DNA from: Methanosarcinales archaeon
Lineage (GTDB): Archaea; Halobacteriota; Methanosarcinia; Methanosarcinales; Methanogasteraceae
Assembly: GCA_030609345.1 (NCBI GenBank)
Contig: JAUWCK010000067.1
Coordinates: forward strand, 1 to 6,294
Reading direction: 5' to 3'
Length of the DNA: 6,294 bases
Position 1 is the first letter of the stretch. Each line of letters starts with the position of its first letter. The translations under genes and the position numbers were made by a program. Positions 5,650 to 6,294 of the stretch are shown one piece after another. Below the pieces are notes generated by a model. The model had not been told where the DNA came from. It did not search any database and saw nothing but the letters and a program-made list of their open reading frames with translations.

Positions 5650-5834
5650 ATGGACGACGCGCAGCAGATGACCGACCACTTGAACAGGAGATGATGCAAT
5701 ACTCCCCTTCATTCCAACCTGCGACGACCCAATGGCAACCACAACTTACCTTGCGTTTTGGGTACTCGTTACAGGGATCGGCATTGGCACGGGTGCGCTG
5801 CTTTGGTGGATCAGACGGGAGATCAGGAGGATAG
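5650..5834 (+). other. Two tiny coupled reading frames of doubtful status
   Basis: The ATG at 5650 has a well-placed GAGG (5638-5641) but encodes only 14 residues (MDDAQQMTDHLNRR) before TGA at 5692-5694. That stop overlaps an ATG at 5694 (TGATG), preceded by AGGAG at 5686-5690 with tight 3-nt spacing. The second frame gives 46 residues (MQYSPSFQPATTQWQPQ...) and ends at 5834, running over the start of the membrane protein gene in another frame. They may be a leader that couples translation of the membrane protein, which lacks its own ribosome-binding site, or remains of a gene broken by a frameshift. I recognise no family. Confidence 0.25.
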
Positions 5835-6016
5835 ACATGCGGATAGACGGACATGATACGTTCGTATCGGAGACCTCAACAACTATCGCAGACATGAGAA
5901 CTGATATTGCGGTGCTCCGGAAATCTGTTGAAAACATTGAAGCGGATGGGAAGGAGACAAAGACATCAATCGCAGAGATCAACCGGACTCTGCGTGACCG
6001 TCTCACAGGACGATGA
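5732..6016 (+). CDS. Membrane-anchored coiled-coil protein (possible lysis or holin-associated factor)
   Basis: A 94-aa protein with one N-terminal transmembrane helix (about residues 6-26, 'YLAFWVLVTGIGIGTGALLWW') followed at once by basic residues ('IRREIRR'). By the positive-inside rule this keeps the C-terminus in the cytoplasm. Residues about 30-90 form a heptad-like coiled coil ('TTIADMRTDIAVLRKSVENIEADG', 'SIAEINRTLRDRL'-like). Size and layout fit small phage membrane proteins encoded after fibre genes near lysis genes. Bacillus XhlA-type proteins have the reverse order (coil, then membrane helix), so I do not assign that name. There is no ribosome-binding site close to the ATG, and no other start in the frame keeps the helix, so translation may depend on the small frames upstream. 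The stop overlaps the next start (ATGA at 6013-6016). Confidence 0.65.
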   Translation: MATTTYLAFWVLVTGIGIGTGALLWWIRREIRRIDMRIDGHDTFVSETSTTIADMRTDIAVLRKSVENIEADGKETKTSIAEINRTLRDRLTGR

Positions 6017-6180
6017 CAAAAGTAATCCCTATCACCGCCTTCGCTTGCGCCCTCTGCAACAAGCAGCACCCCACCCCCGCGGAAGCAATCGCCTGCCATG
6101 AATCGCATCCACCGCCAAATCACATCGAGTGCAAGGAGGAATGCGGCGGCGGCAACTGCAAACTTTTTGGAAAAGTTTAA
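6013..6180 (+). CDS. 55-aa zinc-finger miniprotein
   Basis: A short protein whose start overlaps the membrane protein stop (ATGA). It reads MTKVIPITAFACALCNKQHP at the start, then 'AEAIACHESH'. C12 and C15 (CxxC), C28 and H32 match the small phage/archaeal finger pattern 'CxxC...eAxxCexxH', with H29 as an alternative ligand. Three more cysteines (C40, C44, C49) lie in a Gly-rich tail ('CKEECGGGNC') and could bind a second metal. Such proteins usually bind nucleic acid or protein partners; the target here is unknown. The ribosome-binding site is weak (AGGA at 6007-6010, 2 nt from the ATG), so coupling to the upstream gene probably drives translation. Overlap, cysteine pattern and intact frame together make it a real gene despite its size. 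Confidence 0.65.
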   Translation: MTKVIPITAFACALCNKQHPTPAEAIACHESHPPPNHIECKEECGGGNCKLFGKV

Positions 6181-6183
6181 GTA
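6169..6183 (+). promoter_or_regulatory. BRE/TATA-like box (archaeal-type promoter candidate)
   Basis: GGAAAA (6169-6174) followed directly by GTTTAAGTA (6175-6183) resembles an archaeal BRE plus TATA box. It sits over the stop of the zinc-finger gene, and a start site would fall about 25 bases downstream, near 6205-6210. The remaining bases to the window edge hold no gene I can support. They contain an imperfect inverted repeat (GGCAAGGG at 6218-6225 with CCCTATTGCC at 6235-6244) and GCCG...CGGC at about 6242-6260. ATG codons at 6274 and 6282 are open to the edge but lack a clear ribosome-binding site. A similar GTTTAAGTG lies before the endonuclease gene, near 4947. The call is only meaningful if the host is an archaeon. 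Confidence 0.3.
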
Positions 6184-6294
6184 CACCCACACCAAACAAG
6201 GAACTACAGTAAAATCAGGCAAGGGTGTCATTTGCCCTATTGCCGCCCCCGGGAATCGGCTGTGCAACTTCCGATGTGTTCATGGTTGACCACA

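Noticed and set aside
5746..6267. Minus-strand 173-aa open frame, the longest antisense frame in the window
   Set aside because: It covers two + strand genes joined by an ATGA overlap and the tail region. Its hydrophobic parts mirror the + strand sequence, and no recognisable motif was found.
6181..6294. Right-end region considered as a template repeat or small RNA gene
   Set aside because: No similarity to the variable region was seen on either strand. The inverted repeats are imperfect and short, and the sequence is cut by the window edge.
1..6294. CRISPR array, tRNA, rRNA, insertion-sequence ends or integrase
   Set aside because: I looked for regular spacer repeats, cloverleaf elements, terminal inverted repeats, and transposase or integrase motifs, and found none.

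Overview
This window is part of the late, virion-building region of a tailed dsDNA virus or provirus. The genome is compact: almost every gene is on the + strand, and neighbours overlap by ATGA or sit a few bases apart, each with a GAGG/AGGAG ribosome-binding site. The host cannot be fixed from the sequence. Frequent AGA/AGG arginine codons and GCA alanine codons, a possible GGTGA-type ribosome-binding site, a BRE/TATA-like box near the right end and a C2-CH zinc-finger miniprotein would all suit a virus of a methanogen-like or ANME-like archaeon. A bacterial phage is not excluded.

Layout: 1-2165 is the head module. It holds the C-terminal part of a DUF2213-type prohead protease with a scaffold-like coiled-coil tail, a probable head decoration (cement) protein, and an encapsulin-like HK97-fold major capsid protein. 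2175-3769 holds four small proteins, probably virion components. One of them carries three copies of a 'LSGxP...KxYPT' module. A hairpin plus T-run (2624-2655) separates the head genes from the rest. 3773-4807 encodes a receptor-binding protein with a C-terminal C-type-lectin / formylglycine-generating-enzyme-like domain. It has the hallmarks of a diversity-generating retroelement (DGR) target: a 3' end nearly devoid of adenine and full of NNY codons at surface positions.

From about 4808 to 5616 the DNA becomes AT-rich. It carries a short purine tandem repeat, a palindrome, an adenine-rich fragment resembling a template copy of the variable region, and a zinc-ribbon/HNH-like endonuclease of the mobile phage type. 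A 9-bp direct repeat flanks this block, so it may be an insertion. 5650-6180 returns to the viral style, with a membrane-anchored coiled-coil protein (possibly lysis-related) coupled to a 55-aa zinc-finger protein. The last 114 bases carry a promoter-like box and no gene I can support.

Working model: the left genes build the capsid, the middle genes finish the virion, and the lectin-like protein binds the host receptor and is probably diversified by a reverse transcriptase and template repeat outside this window. Neither an RT gene nor a full-length template repeat is visible here, so the DGR assignment rests on the target gene alone.
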